Source of the DNA: DASRDS01 sp035570055
Lineage (GTDB): Bacteria > Gemmatimonadota > Gemmatimonadetes > Gemmatimonadales > Gemmatimonadaceae
Length of the DNA: 64,000 nt
NCBI GenBank assembly: GCA_035570055.1
Contig: DATMLM010000053.1
Coordinates: 1 to 64,000 of the forward strand
Direction: 5' to 3'
Both the position numbers and the translations under genes were made by a program. The notes under the pieces are model-generated. The model searched no databases and was not told the DNA's origin. It saw nothing but the letters and a program-made list of their open reading frames with translations. Each line of letters starts with the position of its first letter. Within the stretch, counting starts at the first letter, position 1. This document shows, piece after piece, positions 36,183-44,757 of this stretch.

Positions 36183-37427
36183 CTACGGTCGGCCTGTTCG
36201 GAGGACGAGGACCGGGTTGAGTCCGGCCCGTCGGAGCGATGTGATGAGAGGCAAGGCGTCATCGCCGGCGGCAAACGCGCCGGCATAGACGGCGGCGAGA
36301 CCCTTCGAGAACTCCAGGCTGTACGCCGTAATGCCGCGCTTCACGAACTGAGCGGCGAGTGCGCGGGCCGAGTCGGTCGGCAAGGAGTCCGCGAGGCGGA
36401 GCGCCAGCGGGACGTGGACCACGGTGCCGCCGTGCGCGGCGACCGCGGCCTCGGCGCTCCCGGAGTCCTCGTATGCGCCGGCAATCACTTCGAACCGCGT
36501 CGTGCCGTTGGAATCGCCGACCGGCACCACCGTCGCGGGGCCAATCGCGCTGATCGCGCTGTCGCGCACGAGGCGCAACGCCGCCGCGTACGTCGGCGCG
36601 GTCGAGGCGCGCAGCGCGAACTCGGCGCTTCCCGGCGCGTGCTCCGCTGGACCCGGCACCGGCGTCCCGAGTTGGGCGCTCGCGGCCGTGGTGACCGTGT
36701 CAGGGCGTGGCGCGGCGGCTGCCACCGCCTGGGGCGTGTGGCGCGGAGAGACGACGAGCCAGGCGGCGAATGCGATGACCGCGGCGGCAGCCACGACCGC
36801 GATGCGGCGCCCCAAGCGGCTTCCCGCGTCGTTCTCTTCGTCCGAGCGACGCGCGACGATCCGGCGCGGTGGTGGCGTCGCGTTCGCCAAGATCGTCACC
36901 CCGGCCGGCAGGTGCCCTTCGACCGCGCCGACCGCTATCACCCCGTCCGTGCGGGCGATCAGATCAGCGAGCCCCGGGCTCCGCGCGACCGCGACGAACA
37001 GCAGCAGCGCTCCCGCCTTGTGATACTCGGCGATGAGCTTCGCCCACCGTTCGCTCGGCAACACGCGCGCGTAGTCGATCGGCTCGGTGCCGCCGGAGAT
37101 CACGAACATCTGCTCGTTGGCGTGCGTGCGACGCGTGACGGCCTTGGGCGAGATCCCGTACTCGAAGCAGTCCGAGACTCCGTGCGGGTCGTCATCCTCT
37201 GCCAGCGCGCGCAAGGGGGCGACGTCGCCGATCAAGTCGACAATGGTGACGATCCGATTGCGCGCCATGGCCCGCCCGGCCGCGATCGCGGCGAGCGCCG
37301 TTCCGGGCGAGCTCTCACCGACGACGGTGGCCGACGTCACGTCCGCCAAGGCCTCGGTCACGCCCGACAGCCCCACGCGGGTGACCGTGTTTCCGGGGTG
37401 ATTGCCGGTCTCGAGGGTCAGCGTCAT
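36183..37427 (-). CDS. Single-pass membrane protein with SPOR-like C-terminus
   Basis: A 414-residue protein. Residues 1-195 form a cytoplasmic domain with an alternating beta-alpha pattern (V-T-I-V-D-L-I-G-D, G-A-L-L-L-F-V-A-V-A) like the receptor half of tyrosine-kinase/MinD-type proteins but without a P-loop. One transmembrane helix at about 208-227 follows. The periplasmic part has a linker and a SPOR-like tail with G-A-Y-E-D-S-G-S-A-E and Y-A-G-A-F repeats. SPOR domains bind denuded septal glycan, so a division role is possible. It overlaps the upstream lipoprotein gene by 4 nt and is followed 7 nt later by smc. Confidence 0.72.
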   Translation of the reverse strand: MTLTLETGNHPGNTVTRVGLSGVTEALADVTSATVVGESSPGTALAAIAAGRAMARNRIVTIVDLIGDVAPLRALAEDDDPHGVSDCFEYGISPKAVTRRTHANEQMFVISGGTEPIDYARVLPSERWAKLIAEYHKAGALLLFVAVARSPGLADLIARTDGVIAVGAVEGHLPAGVTILANATPPPRRIVARRSDEENDAGSRLGRRIAVVAAAAVIAFAAWLVVSPRHTPQAVAAAAPRPDTVTTAASAQLGTPVPGPAEHAPGSAEFALRASTAPTYAAALRLVRDSAISAIGPATVVPVGDSNGTTRFEVIAGAYEDSGSAEAAVAAHGGTVVHVPLALRLADSLPTDSARALAAQFVKRGITAYSLEFSKGLAAVYAGAFAAGDDALPLITSLRRAGLNPVLVLRTGRP

Positions 37428-38956
37428 GGCGTGCCTTCGTAGACCCAGTACGGGCGCCCAGACGCCCGTCCGGCGGCATCGGCTTGTGCGCGCGTCGGAA
37501 ACGGTCCCGTGACGACGTGGTAGATGATCGTGCCCTCTTGTTTCGTCTCGATCACGCGTGGGTTGCGACCCGGTGCCGCGATCTGCGCCGCCGCCGATCG
37601 GGCTGCGTCGGGACTCAACACTGCCGCAAATTGCACGGTGAACTCCGGTCCCGCCCGTCCGATGTTGCCGTGCGCGGTGTCGACTATGGCGTGTGACGCG
37701 GAAGGATTCAAGGCCGAGTCATGTTTGCTGTTTTCGATGACCCTCCCGATCGTGTCCGTCGTGTCGCGTTGCACGCCGTTGAACGTGACGGGCTGGTCGA
37801 GGCTCGCGGGGCGGGGACGGAATCCGTTCCACCGAATGGGAATCCAATAGTCTTTTGCCCCGCCGACCACCACGCGGCTCTTGGCACCAGTCGTGGCGTC
37901 TACAAACACGACATCGTTCTTTACGGCCGTCGCGACCTGGCCGTCAGGTCCGACAAACGGCAAATCGGTTGTCCAGGCCGTGTGAATCGTCGCGACGATG
38001 TGGTCAGTTCCCACCGCAAGGACCCACGCCGAGTCCCCGGAGAGTGGGCGAACGAGGATATAACGGCCCAGAGGGTCCATCCGCATGTCGATGGCAGCTC
38101 CGGGGATCTCGACGCCGGTGGTCGGACGATCGCTGTAGCGATCGATCACTTGCAGCGTCGTCGTCGAGTCGAGCGCGACGTACAGCCGGTCCCCGCTGGG
38201 CGTCGCGGCGACCGCGCGGATCTTTCGAGGGAACGAGATCGCCGGGACGGCGGCCAGGTCGCGGCCGCGCACGGGCTCGATCGAGGAATCGGTGAGGAGG
38301 TACAGCCGTTCGCCGAGCTGCGTCCGGACGACGCGATCGGCCACGGGCGGCGGCAGGAGGACGGAGTCGAGCAGCCTGGACTCGGGCGGACGGAGATGCC
38401 ACAGAACTGTGCCCGCGCCGCCGCGTCGGGCCGCCACGACAATGATCGACCCGTCGGGGCGGGGCGCCACGTCGCGCACGGCCGCTGGGGCGGTGAAGAT
38501 CCAGGGCGTGGCGTCAGTCTGCGTCAGGCGCGCGACCTCGCCCTTGGCGTCGATTCCATAGACAGCCTGGCCGTCGCTCGTCGCCAGACCCGTCAGCTTG
38601 ACCGTCGGTGGCGGCGCGACCTGCCCCTGGCGCAGATCGAACCGCCGGAGTGCGCCGCGCGCATCGACAACCGCTACCGAGCCGGCATCATCATCGAACG
38701 CCAGCACCCGCGCGACGGCCGGGGCCTTGTCGACCGACGTCCAGATCGCGGTATCGAGCGCGCCATAGGCGTAGGCGCGCAACGGAGCACCACCTACGCG
38801 TGCAACGCGAAGGATGACGGGGTCAGGGCCTGGCGGTGTGGCGGTCGTTGTGGAGGCGGCGGAGTGATCCCCCGGCGTCGCCGTCGAGGTAGCGCGCCGG
38901 TCCGATCGACCGCAAGCGACAATCGCGAGCGCTACCGCCGCGAGCGAGGTGCGCAC
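37424..38956 (-). CDS. Lipoprotein with beta-propeller and C-terminal SPOR domain
   Basis: A 510-residue lipoprotein. GTG 38956 is chosen because it places the lipobox I-V-A-C at residues 13-16; a longer frame upstream has no signal. Residues 50-400 form propeller-like repeats (D-R-L-Y-V-A-L-D, G-R-Y-I-L-V-R). Residues 430-510 are a SPOR domain with F-T-V-Q-F-A-A, S-P-D-A-A-R and V-V-T-G-P-F-P-T-R. It therefore likely anchors at a membrane and binds septal peptidoglycan. The gene follows the outer-membrane fusion gene by 47 bases and overlaps the second SPOR-type gene. Confidence 0.78.
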   Translation of the reverse strand: MRTSLAAVALAIVACGRSDRRATSTATPGDHSAASTTTATPPGPDPVILRVARVGGAPLRAYAYGALDTAIWTSVDKAPAVARVLAFDDDAGSVAVVDARGALRRFDLRQGQVAPPPTVKLTGLATSDGQAVYGIDAKGEVARLTQTDATPWIFTAPAAVRDVAPRPDGSIIVVAARRGGAGTVLWHLRPPESRLLDSVLLPPPVADRVVRTQLGERLYLLTDSSIEPVRGRDLAAVPAISFPRKIRAVAATPSGDRLYVALDSTTTLQVIDRYSDRPTTGVEIPGAAIDMRMDPLGRYILVRPLSGDSAWVLAVGTDHIVATIHTAWTTDLPFVGPDGQVATAVKNDVVFVDATTGAKSRVVVGGAKDYWIPIRWNGFRPRPASLDQPVTFNGVQRDTTDTIGRVIENSKHDSALNPSASHAIVDTAHGNIGRAGPEFTVQFAAVLSPDAARSAAAQIAAPGRNPRVIETKQEGTIIYHVVTGPFPTRAQADAAGRASGRPYWVYEGTP

Positions 38957-39003
38957 GTCGCGGAAACTACGGCGCTTACGCCGTGCCTGGTAGGGGCACG
39001 CAT

Positions 39004-42000
39004 TCAGAAACTGGGTCCAATCGACCATCGCCAATAGCCGGAGCCGTGGATCGAGAGTGGGATCGCGTAGTCCCATCGCAGCACGGCGATGTTGTAGAGA
39101 TTGAGTCGAAGGCCCGCGCCATAACTGGCCAGCGGGTAGCGTTGAAGCGCCTCGTTGTAATTGCTCGGGCGCTGGAAATAGAGCGTCTGTCCCCGGCTCC
39201 ACGCCATCCCGACATCGGCGAAGACGAGGGCATCGAGGGGCGGGAATACAACGGGTACGAACCCGACGGGGATGTCGCGCTCGAGCGGGAATCGCAGCTC
39301 GATGTTTCCGACGGCGACGCGACTGCCGAACAGCTCATTGAGATTGCACGAGGCCGCCTGCCCGACTTCCGGCGTGCAGCCACCGCCGGTGTAGAAGTTG
39401 TCGCGGTCGTATCCGCGCAGGAAATAGGGGTTCCCGATGTATTTCGGAATGAAATCTTCACCGGCGCCAAACGAGAGATCGGCCATCCCGCGCATCGCCA
39501 GCGTGACGTAGTCGAACACGATCGGTTCGTAGCGTCGATAGTCGATCGCGTACTCCATCCAATGCTCGACGCCGAACGCGGGCTCGAACTGCAACCGATA
39601 TCTGCTCCCGGATATGGGTCCCATATACGACTGCAGCGTATTGTCTCGAACGTACGCGACGAACGGTTGCAGAAAATCGGTGCCGCCGTGTCCCCGGGTG
39701 CTGTCGAGATTGTAGCCTGACGCCGCACTCTGACTCGGCACGAGCGTGCGCCCGAGATAGTACGTCGTCAGATCGATGTTGTTGAATCGCGCACCGAGCT
39801 CGAATCGCGTGAACCGGTTCAGTGGATACTGCGCGAGGCCGAAGGCCGTGCGGTACACTTGCCGCGTCAGCGCCTGCGTCTCGGTCAACGAATCTGTCTT
39901 GTTGGTCTGGGCAATCACATCGCCGGTGAGAAGAAAAACGGGCGCTTCAGAAATGCCGACCGCGAACTGGATCCGGTGCGCGAGGTTCGCATACGACGCG
40001 AACGCGATGGCATCGGCGATATTGCCATTGAGCTGGCCGGCGAACGAGAGGTGCTGGTCGCCGAGCAAGTCGCTCATGAAGACGGCGGTGCCGCCGAAGA
40101 TGCCGCTGCCGTAGGCGTCGGCGCCGTAGCCGATCGTCGGCTGCGCGATATAGTCCGCCGTGAACGACGGATGATACGCAAAATCCTTGAAGCGCGTCGT
40201 ATCAGGCAGCACGGCGCCGGCGCTGTCGATTCGAGCCAGCGTCAGCGTGCGAGCCGGAGCGGCGAGCGGTGTCGAGTCCCGCGCCGCGACGACGGTCGGC
40301 ATCGCGCGAGGGGTATCGACGGCCCACACCTCATAGTGACCGTTCTCGTAGTACGAGAATGCGAGGCGATCGGCGCCGCGTGCCCATGAGAGCACGGGAC
40401 TCCATTCAGTCACCCCGTTCACCATCCCGACGACGTTCGTGATCTGACGGCCGCGCCGGCTCGCCAGATCGTACAGGAAAATATTAGCCGTCCCCGTACG
40501 GTCCGAGACGTAGGCGATCGACGCACCGTCGGGCGACCACTGGGGGTTCGTATTCAGTCCCACCTGATCGGGGAGCACCTCGATCGAATCTGACGCGAGG
40601 TCATAGATCGCAATGACGAGCTTCGGAAAATGCAACGCGGCGAGTGACAACCCCGGCCCCCGTTCCGTCGCGAAGGCAATAGAGCGACCGTCGGGAGACC
40701 ATTGGGGCTGAATGTCGCCGAGGACGTCGTGGGTCAGCGCGCGGAACCCCGTCCCGGACGTATCGACGACGTAGAGATCGGTGACGCCGCCTTTCGTGCC
40801 ACTGAACGCGATGCGAGAGCCGTCAGGCGACCACGTGGGTCCCGTGACACCGTCGACCGGGAGTTGATACCGCCGTCGCACGGATCGGCGCGTGACGTCC
40901 AGTAGGTACAGCACATCTTTCCCGCCGCGCTGTGCGGTAAATGCCAGGAGGCGGCCGTCCGGTGAGAACGCGGGTTGCGAGTAGACGATGCGCAACTCCT
41001 CGAAGTCCGGGTTCGTCGCCGTGCGCACGAGGCGGGCGATGCGCTTCCCGGTGATTGCGTCGCCGAGCCATAGGTCCGGGAAGACCTCGCCGCGGAGAAA
41101 GCTCCCCGTGGCAATGAAGACGATCGACGTGCCGTCCGGGGAGAGCACCGGGTTGTAGTAGATGTCGCGGCCGCCCGTGCGCCGCGCCGTCAGCACGGGC
41201 TTGGCGAATGTGCGAACCCGCTGACGGTCAGCGACCGACGGCAGGTATATCTCGCGGACCGATTCCCGCCAGGCATCGCTCAAGTCCGACTCCGACATCG
41301 ACAACTGCCGCGCGATCGCGTGCTCGACGCCGACGCTCGGTACATCGGCCATGATGTCGCCGATGACGTCATCGCCCCAGCGGCGGCCGATGTATTCGAA
41401 GACGGACTCGCCGTAGCGATACGGGAAATATCGGTCCGGGCGATCGGCTAACTGCCGGATCGTCGGCAAGCGATCGGTGAGCGCGGCATCGCGCATGATG
41501 CTGGCGGTGGCCGAGTGCGTGGGGCCGACCGACAGGTACTCGGCCATCCCCTCGGCGAACCACGCCGGCATGCCGTTCCGGATCAGGGCCGAGAGGCCCC
41601 AGCCGGCATGGCCGTGATTGTAGAAGTCATACTGGAACTGGTGCACCATCTCGTGCGTGACGACGTGCTCGCTCTCGCGCATTGTGGCGAGCAGGAACAG
41701 TGTGTTCCGCTGGCGCATGGCATCGGTGACGCCCTCGACGCCCTCCCCGAGGTCGCCGAACAGGTTGTTCTCGGCGAAGTCTGCCCGCGACGCGTAGACG
41801 ATGATCGGCTTTCGCTCTCGAAATTCGTGGCCGAACACTTTCGAGAGTCGCTGATACGACCGCTCGGCCATTCGCGCGAGGTCGAACGCGGCTTCACGCT
41901 CCTCGGGATAGTAGTGGACCGTGAAGTGCTCGGTCTGCAGTACGCGCCAGTGGAAGTGGCGGTACTCTACCTGGTTCTGCCCGAAGTACTCTTGCGTGCG

Positions 42001-42054
42001 CGCTTCGCGCGCTACACCCACGAAGCTCACCACACCCATCACTACCGCCAGCAC
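39004..42054 (-). CDS. Zn-peptidase / TolB-like propeller / Omp85-like barrel fusion protein
   Basis: About 1016 residues in three parts. After a signal peptide (ending A-R-T-Q), residues 40-260 are a gluzincin-type peptidase with H-E-M-V-H at about 134-138 and a downstream Glu in F-A-E-G-M-A-E-Y. Residues 290-600 hold five PD40/TolB repeats marked by S-P-D-G. Residues 640-1016 look like an outer-membrane barrel: the Omp85 motif Y-F-L-R-G-Y, many alternating strands and a terminal Phe. GTG 42054 is the likely start, 32 bases after rsfS; ATG 42039 is possible. It could process or insert outer-membrane proteins. The function is inferred from domains only. Confidence 0.85.
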   Translation of the reverse strand: MLAVVMGVVSFVGVAREARTQEYFGQNQVEYRHFHWRVLQTEHFTVHYYPEEREAAFDLARMAERSYQRLSKVFGHEFRERKPIIVYASRADFAENNLFGDLGEGVEGVTDAMRQRNTLFLLATMRESEHVVTHEMVHQFQYDFYNHGHAGWGLSALIRNGMPAWFAEGMAEYLSVGPTHSATASIMRDAALTDRLPTIRQLADRPDRYFPYRYGESVFEYIGRRWGDDVIGDIMADVPSVGVEHAIARQLSMSESDLSDAWRESVREIYLPSVADRQRVRTFAKPVLTARRTGGRDIYYNPVLSPDGTSIVFIATGSFLRGEVFPDLWLGDAITGKRIARLVRTATNPDFEELRIVYSQPAFSPDGRLLAFTAQRGGKDVLYLLDVTRRSVRRRYQLPVDGVTGPTWSPDGSRIAFSGTKGGVTDLYVVDTSGTGFRALTHDVLGDIQPQWSPDGRSIAFATERGPGLSLAALHFPKLVIAIYDLASDSIEVLPDQVGLNTNPQWSPDGASIAYVSDRTGTANIFLYDLASRRGRQITNVVGMVNGVTEWSPVLSWARGADRLAFSYYENGHYEVWAVDTPRAMPTVVAARDSTPLAAPARTLTLARIDSAGAVLPDTTRFKDFAYHPSFTADYIAQPTIGYGADAYGSGIFGGTAVFMSDLLGDQHLSFAGQLNGNIADAIAFASYANLAHRIQFAVGISEAPVFLLTGDVIAQTNKTDSLTETQALTRQVYRTAFGLAQYPLNRFTRFELGARFNNIDLTTYYLGRTLVPSQSAASGYNLDSTRGHGGTDFLQPFVAYVRDNTLQSYMGPISGSRYRLQFEPAFGVEHWMEYAIDYRRYEPIVFDYVTLAMRGMADLSFGAGEDFIPKYIGNPYFLRGYDRDNFYTGGGCTPEVGQAASCNLNELFGSRVAVGNIELRFPLERDIPVGFVPVVFPPLDALVFADVGMAWSRGQTLYFQRPSNYNEALQRYPLASYGAGLRLNLYNIAVLRWDYAIPLSIHGSGYWRWSIGPSF

Positions 42055-42086
42055 CCGGCAGGGTCGCCCGGGTATGCGAGTGATGT

Positions 42087-42449
42087 CTAGGGTGCCGCTT
42101 GTTCGGCTCCAGCCGCGACGAGCTCCGCGTCCCCCCACAGTCGCTCCAGTTGGTAGAACGACCGGACGGTGGGATGAAACACGTGGACCACAAAGTCCAC
42201 GTAGTCGAGTAGCACCCACCGTCCCTGCTGCATGCCTTCGACATGATAGACGGGCATGCCCTCTTTCTTCAGCTCCGCCATCACATGCTCCGCGACACTA
42301 CGGACATGGACGTCAGAAGTTCCGCTGGCGATGACGAAGAAATCCGTCATATCCGAGACGGGCTGAAGGTTGAGGATCACGACATCCTGGGCCTTGCGGT
42401 CGAGACAGAGGGCGGCGGCGCGCCGCGCGGTAGGTTCGGACTGCGTCAC
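42087..42449 (-). CDS. rsfS: Ribosome silencing factor RsfS
   Basis: A 120-residue RsfS/Iojap protein, which binds L14 and blocks subunit joining under starvation. Hallmarks are D-R-K-A-Q-D-V-V-I-L-N-L, M-T-D-F-F-V-I-A-S-G-T-S, and W-V-L-L-D-Y-V-D-F-V-V-H-V-F. GTG 42449 lies one base after the rplI stop; an upstream frame extension would run into rplI. Confidence 0.94.
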   Translation of the reverse strand: MTQSEPTARRAAALCLDRKAQDVVILNLQPVSDMTDFFVIASGTSDVHVRSVAEHVMAELKKEGMPVYHVEGMQQGRWVLLDYVDFVVHVFHPTVRSFYQLERLWGDAELVAAGAEQAAP

Positions 42450-42450
42450 G

Positions 42451-42894
42451 CTATGCCTTGATGACCCACACTTTGATTTCGGGACGGACATCGGCGTGCA
42501 GGCGAATCGGCACCCGGTAGACGCCGAGTGCGCGAATCGGCTCGTGGAGATCGACCTGACGCTTCTCGATCACGTACCCCTGACCCTCGAGTTGGTGCGC
42601 GATGTCGCTCGCGGTGACCGACCCAAACAGCTTGCCCTCTTCCCCGACGCGGGCCGAGAAGGTCAAGGAGACCTGGGCCAGCTTGTCCGCGACACCCTGC
42701 GCGGAGTCACGGCGGGCCGACTCGGCCGCCTCGAGCCGCTGACGCTCCTGCTCGATGCGCTTTTTGTACCCGGTCGTCGCGGGATACGCGAGGCCACGCG
42801 GCAACAAATAGTTCCGGCCGAATCCGTCCGAGACCTTCACGATGTCGCCGGGATGCCCGACGTTCTCAACTGCTTGTCTAAGAATGACCTCCAC
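42451..42894 (-). CDS. rplI: 50S ribosomal protein L9
   Basis: A 147-residue L9 with N-terminal V-I-L-R-Q-A-V-E-N-V-G and G-D-I-V-K-V, then G-F-G-R-N-Y-L-L-P-R-G-L-A, a long connecting helix and the C-terminal domain. It starts at GTG 42894 with GAGGAGAGG immediately upstream. Confidence 0.96.
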   Translation of the reverse strand: MEVILRQAVENVGHPGDIVKVSDGFGRNYLLPRGLAYPATTGYKKRIEQERQRLEAAESARRDSAQGVADKLAQVSLTFSARVGEEGKLFGSVTASDIAHQLEGQGYVIEKRQVDLHEPIRALGVYRVPIRLHADVRPEIKVWVIKA

Positions 42895-42907
42895 GTTCCT
42901 CTCCTCT

Positions 42908-43954
42908 TCAGGTAGTTGGGCGCGCCTTCGCCCGCCAATCTTCCCATGTATCGCCGAGCCCGATGAGGCCGAGCCCCAGCGCGAATGCGGGCGCGAGCAG
43001 CCCCGCGAGTAACGCCACGGCGAGCACCGTCACCAGCCCCGGCCGCGCCGACCGAAGGAACCAGGCCAGCACTCCGGTGCCCCGTACTGCGTACAGCGTG
43101 CCGAAGAACAACGTGAGGTTCGCACCCACGTTTCGCCACGCGTGGAGCGTGGGCACGACTAGAAACACGATCCCGACGATCACGCCCCAAACCAACTGAT
43201 CGTTGAACCGGAAGTCCTGCAGTCGGGCCAATGGCAGCCCAATGCGGGCCCGGCTCAGCCGGTGATACAACGCCCACGCCAGCGCGAGCGCGCACAGCGA
43301 TTCCAGCAGCAGTAGCGCGGGGAAGAACCGCTCACTTTCCCGCGCCGGCACTGTCGTGACGAGCTCACGCATCGCCTGCTGCATCTCTTCGGCGCTCGCT
43401 CGACCCTCCGGCCCAACCGCCGTGAGCGCATTCTGGTACGCCTTCACGGACTGCTGCCACTCCTGCTCGGCGATCGCCGTTCGCCGATTGATCTCGCCCT
43501 CGATCGTCCGTCTCGCGGTCGTCGCGGGACGCGCGGCGCCGAGAAACGCGACCGCCGCCAAGGCCAGCGCGACCACGAGCGTCACGAGCGCGCGCGTGAA
43601 GAACCGGGCCGAGGGGACCGCCAAGGACACGAACCCGAAGGCCGCGGCCAACAGCACGGCCCACCCGCGCTCGAGCTCCACATATGCGACGCTCACACCA
43701 GCGGGCGCGGGCGCCGAGAACAGTGCCCCAACGGCCAGGAGTACCCAGGCGGCCGCGATCAGGAAGCGACCTCCCGAGACCCAGCCGACGAGCGCGCACG
43801 CTGCCAGCAGCGGCACGAGCAGCACGACCGGCTGCGCGATGGGTCCGAGGACCTGTAGCACCGGTGTGGCCGGCAGCAGAAGAAAGCTGGCCAGCGCCGA
43901 TAGAAACAGCACCCACCCGTGTTCACGCGGGGCGGCTGCCTCACCGGTGCTCAT
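42908..43954 (-). CDS. Polytopic membrane protein in the rpsR-rplI interval (DUF2232-like)
   Basis: A 348-residue protein with about eight hydrophobic segments. A larger soluble loop lies near residues 145-205 (E-G-E-I-N-R-R-T-A-I-A-E-Q-E-W-Q-Q). Its place between rpsR and rplI and its topology match DUF2232 proteins found there in many phyla. No catalytic motif is visible. The function is unknown; the location suggests coexpression with translation genes. Confidence 0.78.
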   Translation of the reverse strand: MSTGEAAAPREHGWVLFLSALASFLLLPATPVLQVLGPIAQPVVLLVPLLAACALVGWVSGGRFLIAAAWVLLAVGALFSAPAPAGVSVAYVELERGWAVLLAAAFGFVSLAVPSARFFTRALVTLVVALALAAVAFLGAARPATTARRTIEGEINRRTAIAEQEWQQSVKAYQNALTAVGPEGRASAEEMQQAMRELVTTVPARESERFFPALLLLESLCALALAWALYHRLSRARIGLPLARLQDFRFNDQLVWGVIVGIVFLVVPTLHAWRNVGANLTLFFGTLYAVRGTGVLAWFLRSARPGLVTVLAVALLAGLLAPAFALGLGLIGLGDTWEDWRAKARPTT

Positions 43955-43957
43955 GCG

Positions 43958-44188
43958 TTACGCCGTGTGCCCCTTGATGTACGGGATGAGCGCGAGGAAG
44001 CGGGCGCGTTTGATCGCGGTCGACAGCTGACGCTGGTGCCGCGCGCACGTGCCACTCAGCCGACTCGGCAGGATCTTCCCGTGGTCCGTGATGAAGCGAC
44101 CGAGCGTGCGATCATCCTTGTAATCAATGAACCGCACACGCGTCTCGCAGAACGGACATGATTTCTGTTGCCGGCGCATGGTTGTCAT
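43958..44188 (-). CDS. rpsR: 30S ribosomal protein S18 (Zn-ribbon form)
   Basis: A 76-residue S18. C-P-F-C at about 11-14 and C-A-R-H near 48 give a zinc-binding C+ form. The core Y-K-D-D-R-T-L-G-R-F-I, G-K-I-L-P-S-R and K-R-A-R-F-L-A-L-I-P-Y is typical. Its ATG follows the rpsF stop with no gap; a second ATG at 44179 is equally plausible. Confidence 0.96.
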   Translation of the reverse strand: MTTMRRQQKSCPFCETRVRFIDYKDDRTLGRFITDHGKILPSRLSGTCARHQRQLSTAIKRARFLALIPYIKGHTA

Positions 44189-44557
44189 CTATTCCTCGTC
44201 GTCGTCGTCATCGTCACCACGACGGTTGCGCGCGGCTACCAGGTCCTCGTCGGACATCGGAGGCGCACCGACCTCGTGCTCGAACAGTGTGATCAAATAG
44301 CGGACGACGCCCTCGTCGAGCTTGAGCGCCCGCTCGAACTCCGGCAGGACCGTGGGCTCGACGTTGAACCGGGCAACGACATAATACCCGGTCTCGCGCG
44401 GTCCGATTGTGTAAGCAAGTTGCCGGCGACCCCAATGGTCGACTTTCACTTCGCCAGTCGCGTGCAGCAATGCGTGTAGGCGATTGAGCTTCTCGGCAAT
44501 GGCGGTGTCTTCGAGCGTTGAATCGAAGATGTAGACCGCCTCGTATTCACGTGGCAT
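44189..44557 (-). CDS. rpsF: 30S ribosomal protein S6
   Basis: A 122-residue S6 with R-E-Y-E-A-V-Y-I-F-D, W-G-R-R-Q-L-A-Y-T-I, and Y-Y-V-V-A-R-F-N-V-E. The acidic tail (D-D-D-D-D-E-E) is common in the family. AGGGAGG lies about 6 bases before ATG 44557. It is the first gene of the long operon that also encodes S18, L9 and RsfS; S6 and S18 form a complex in the ribosome. Confidence 0.95.
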   Translation of the reverse strand: MPREYEAVYIFDSTLEDTAIAEKLNRLHALLHATGEVKVDHWGRRQLAYTIGPRETGYYVVARFNVEPTVLPEFERALKLDEGVVRYLITLFEHEVGAPPMSDEDLVAARNRRGDDDDDDEE

Positions 44558-44586
44558 CGCGAGCCTCCCTGTGGTCTCATGAGCCG

Positions 44587-44614
44587 CCCCTCGCGGGCTC
44601 GTAACCGCGAGAGG
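44587..44614 (-). promoter_or_regulatory. Ten-base-pair hairpin in the rpsF leader
   Basis: In the rpsF transcript, CCUCUCGCGG (44614-44605) pairs with CCGCGAGGGG (44596-44587) around an 8-base loop, ten pairs with one G-U. It lies 29 bases before the start codon. Many bacteria use an rpsF leader element bound by the S6:S18 complex. I cannot confirm its consensus here. Confidence 0.4.
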
Positions 44615-44637
44615 AGGGTAAGTTGTCGGAACGCCGT

Positions 44638-44666
44638 AAGTTAACGGATCACAGCAGCCGATTCAA
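44638..44666 (-). promoter_or_regulatory. Candidate promoter of the rpsF operon
   Basis: On the minus strand TTGAAT (44666-44661), a 17-base spacer and TAACTT (44643-44638) form a moderate sigma-70 match. The transcript would carry a leader of about 75 bases that contains the hairpin. Spacing is ideal but the -10 is weak. Confidence 0.35.
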
Positions 44667-44711
44667 CGCGCCGAAGCAGGAGCGGCGCAGCCGCGACTTC
44701 AAATAAGCTTG

Positions 44712-44757
44712 GGTTCGACGTGTAAGTGGACCAAAAGGGACACTTACACGTTGAACC
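44712..44757 (-). terminator. Long stem-loop over the ychF stop codon
   Basis: Arms 44741-44757 and 44712-44728 are inverted repeats of 17 bases with one mismatch around a 12-base loop. The ychF stop codon (44746-44744) is inside the upstream arm. No run of U follows the second arm, so it is not a textbook intrinsic terminator. It may act with another factor, protect the 3' end, or affect translation termination. Confidence 0.5.

Noticed and set aside
36141..39037. Two plus-strand open frames opposite the SPOR-type genes
   Set aside because: Shadows of two coupled genes; Arg-rich with no conserved domain.
44712..44757. Canonical intrinsic terminator
   Set aside because: Strong stem but no following U-run, so recorded as an unusual stem-loop instead.
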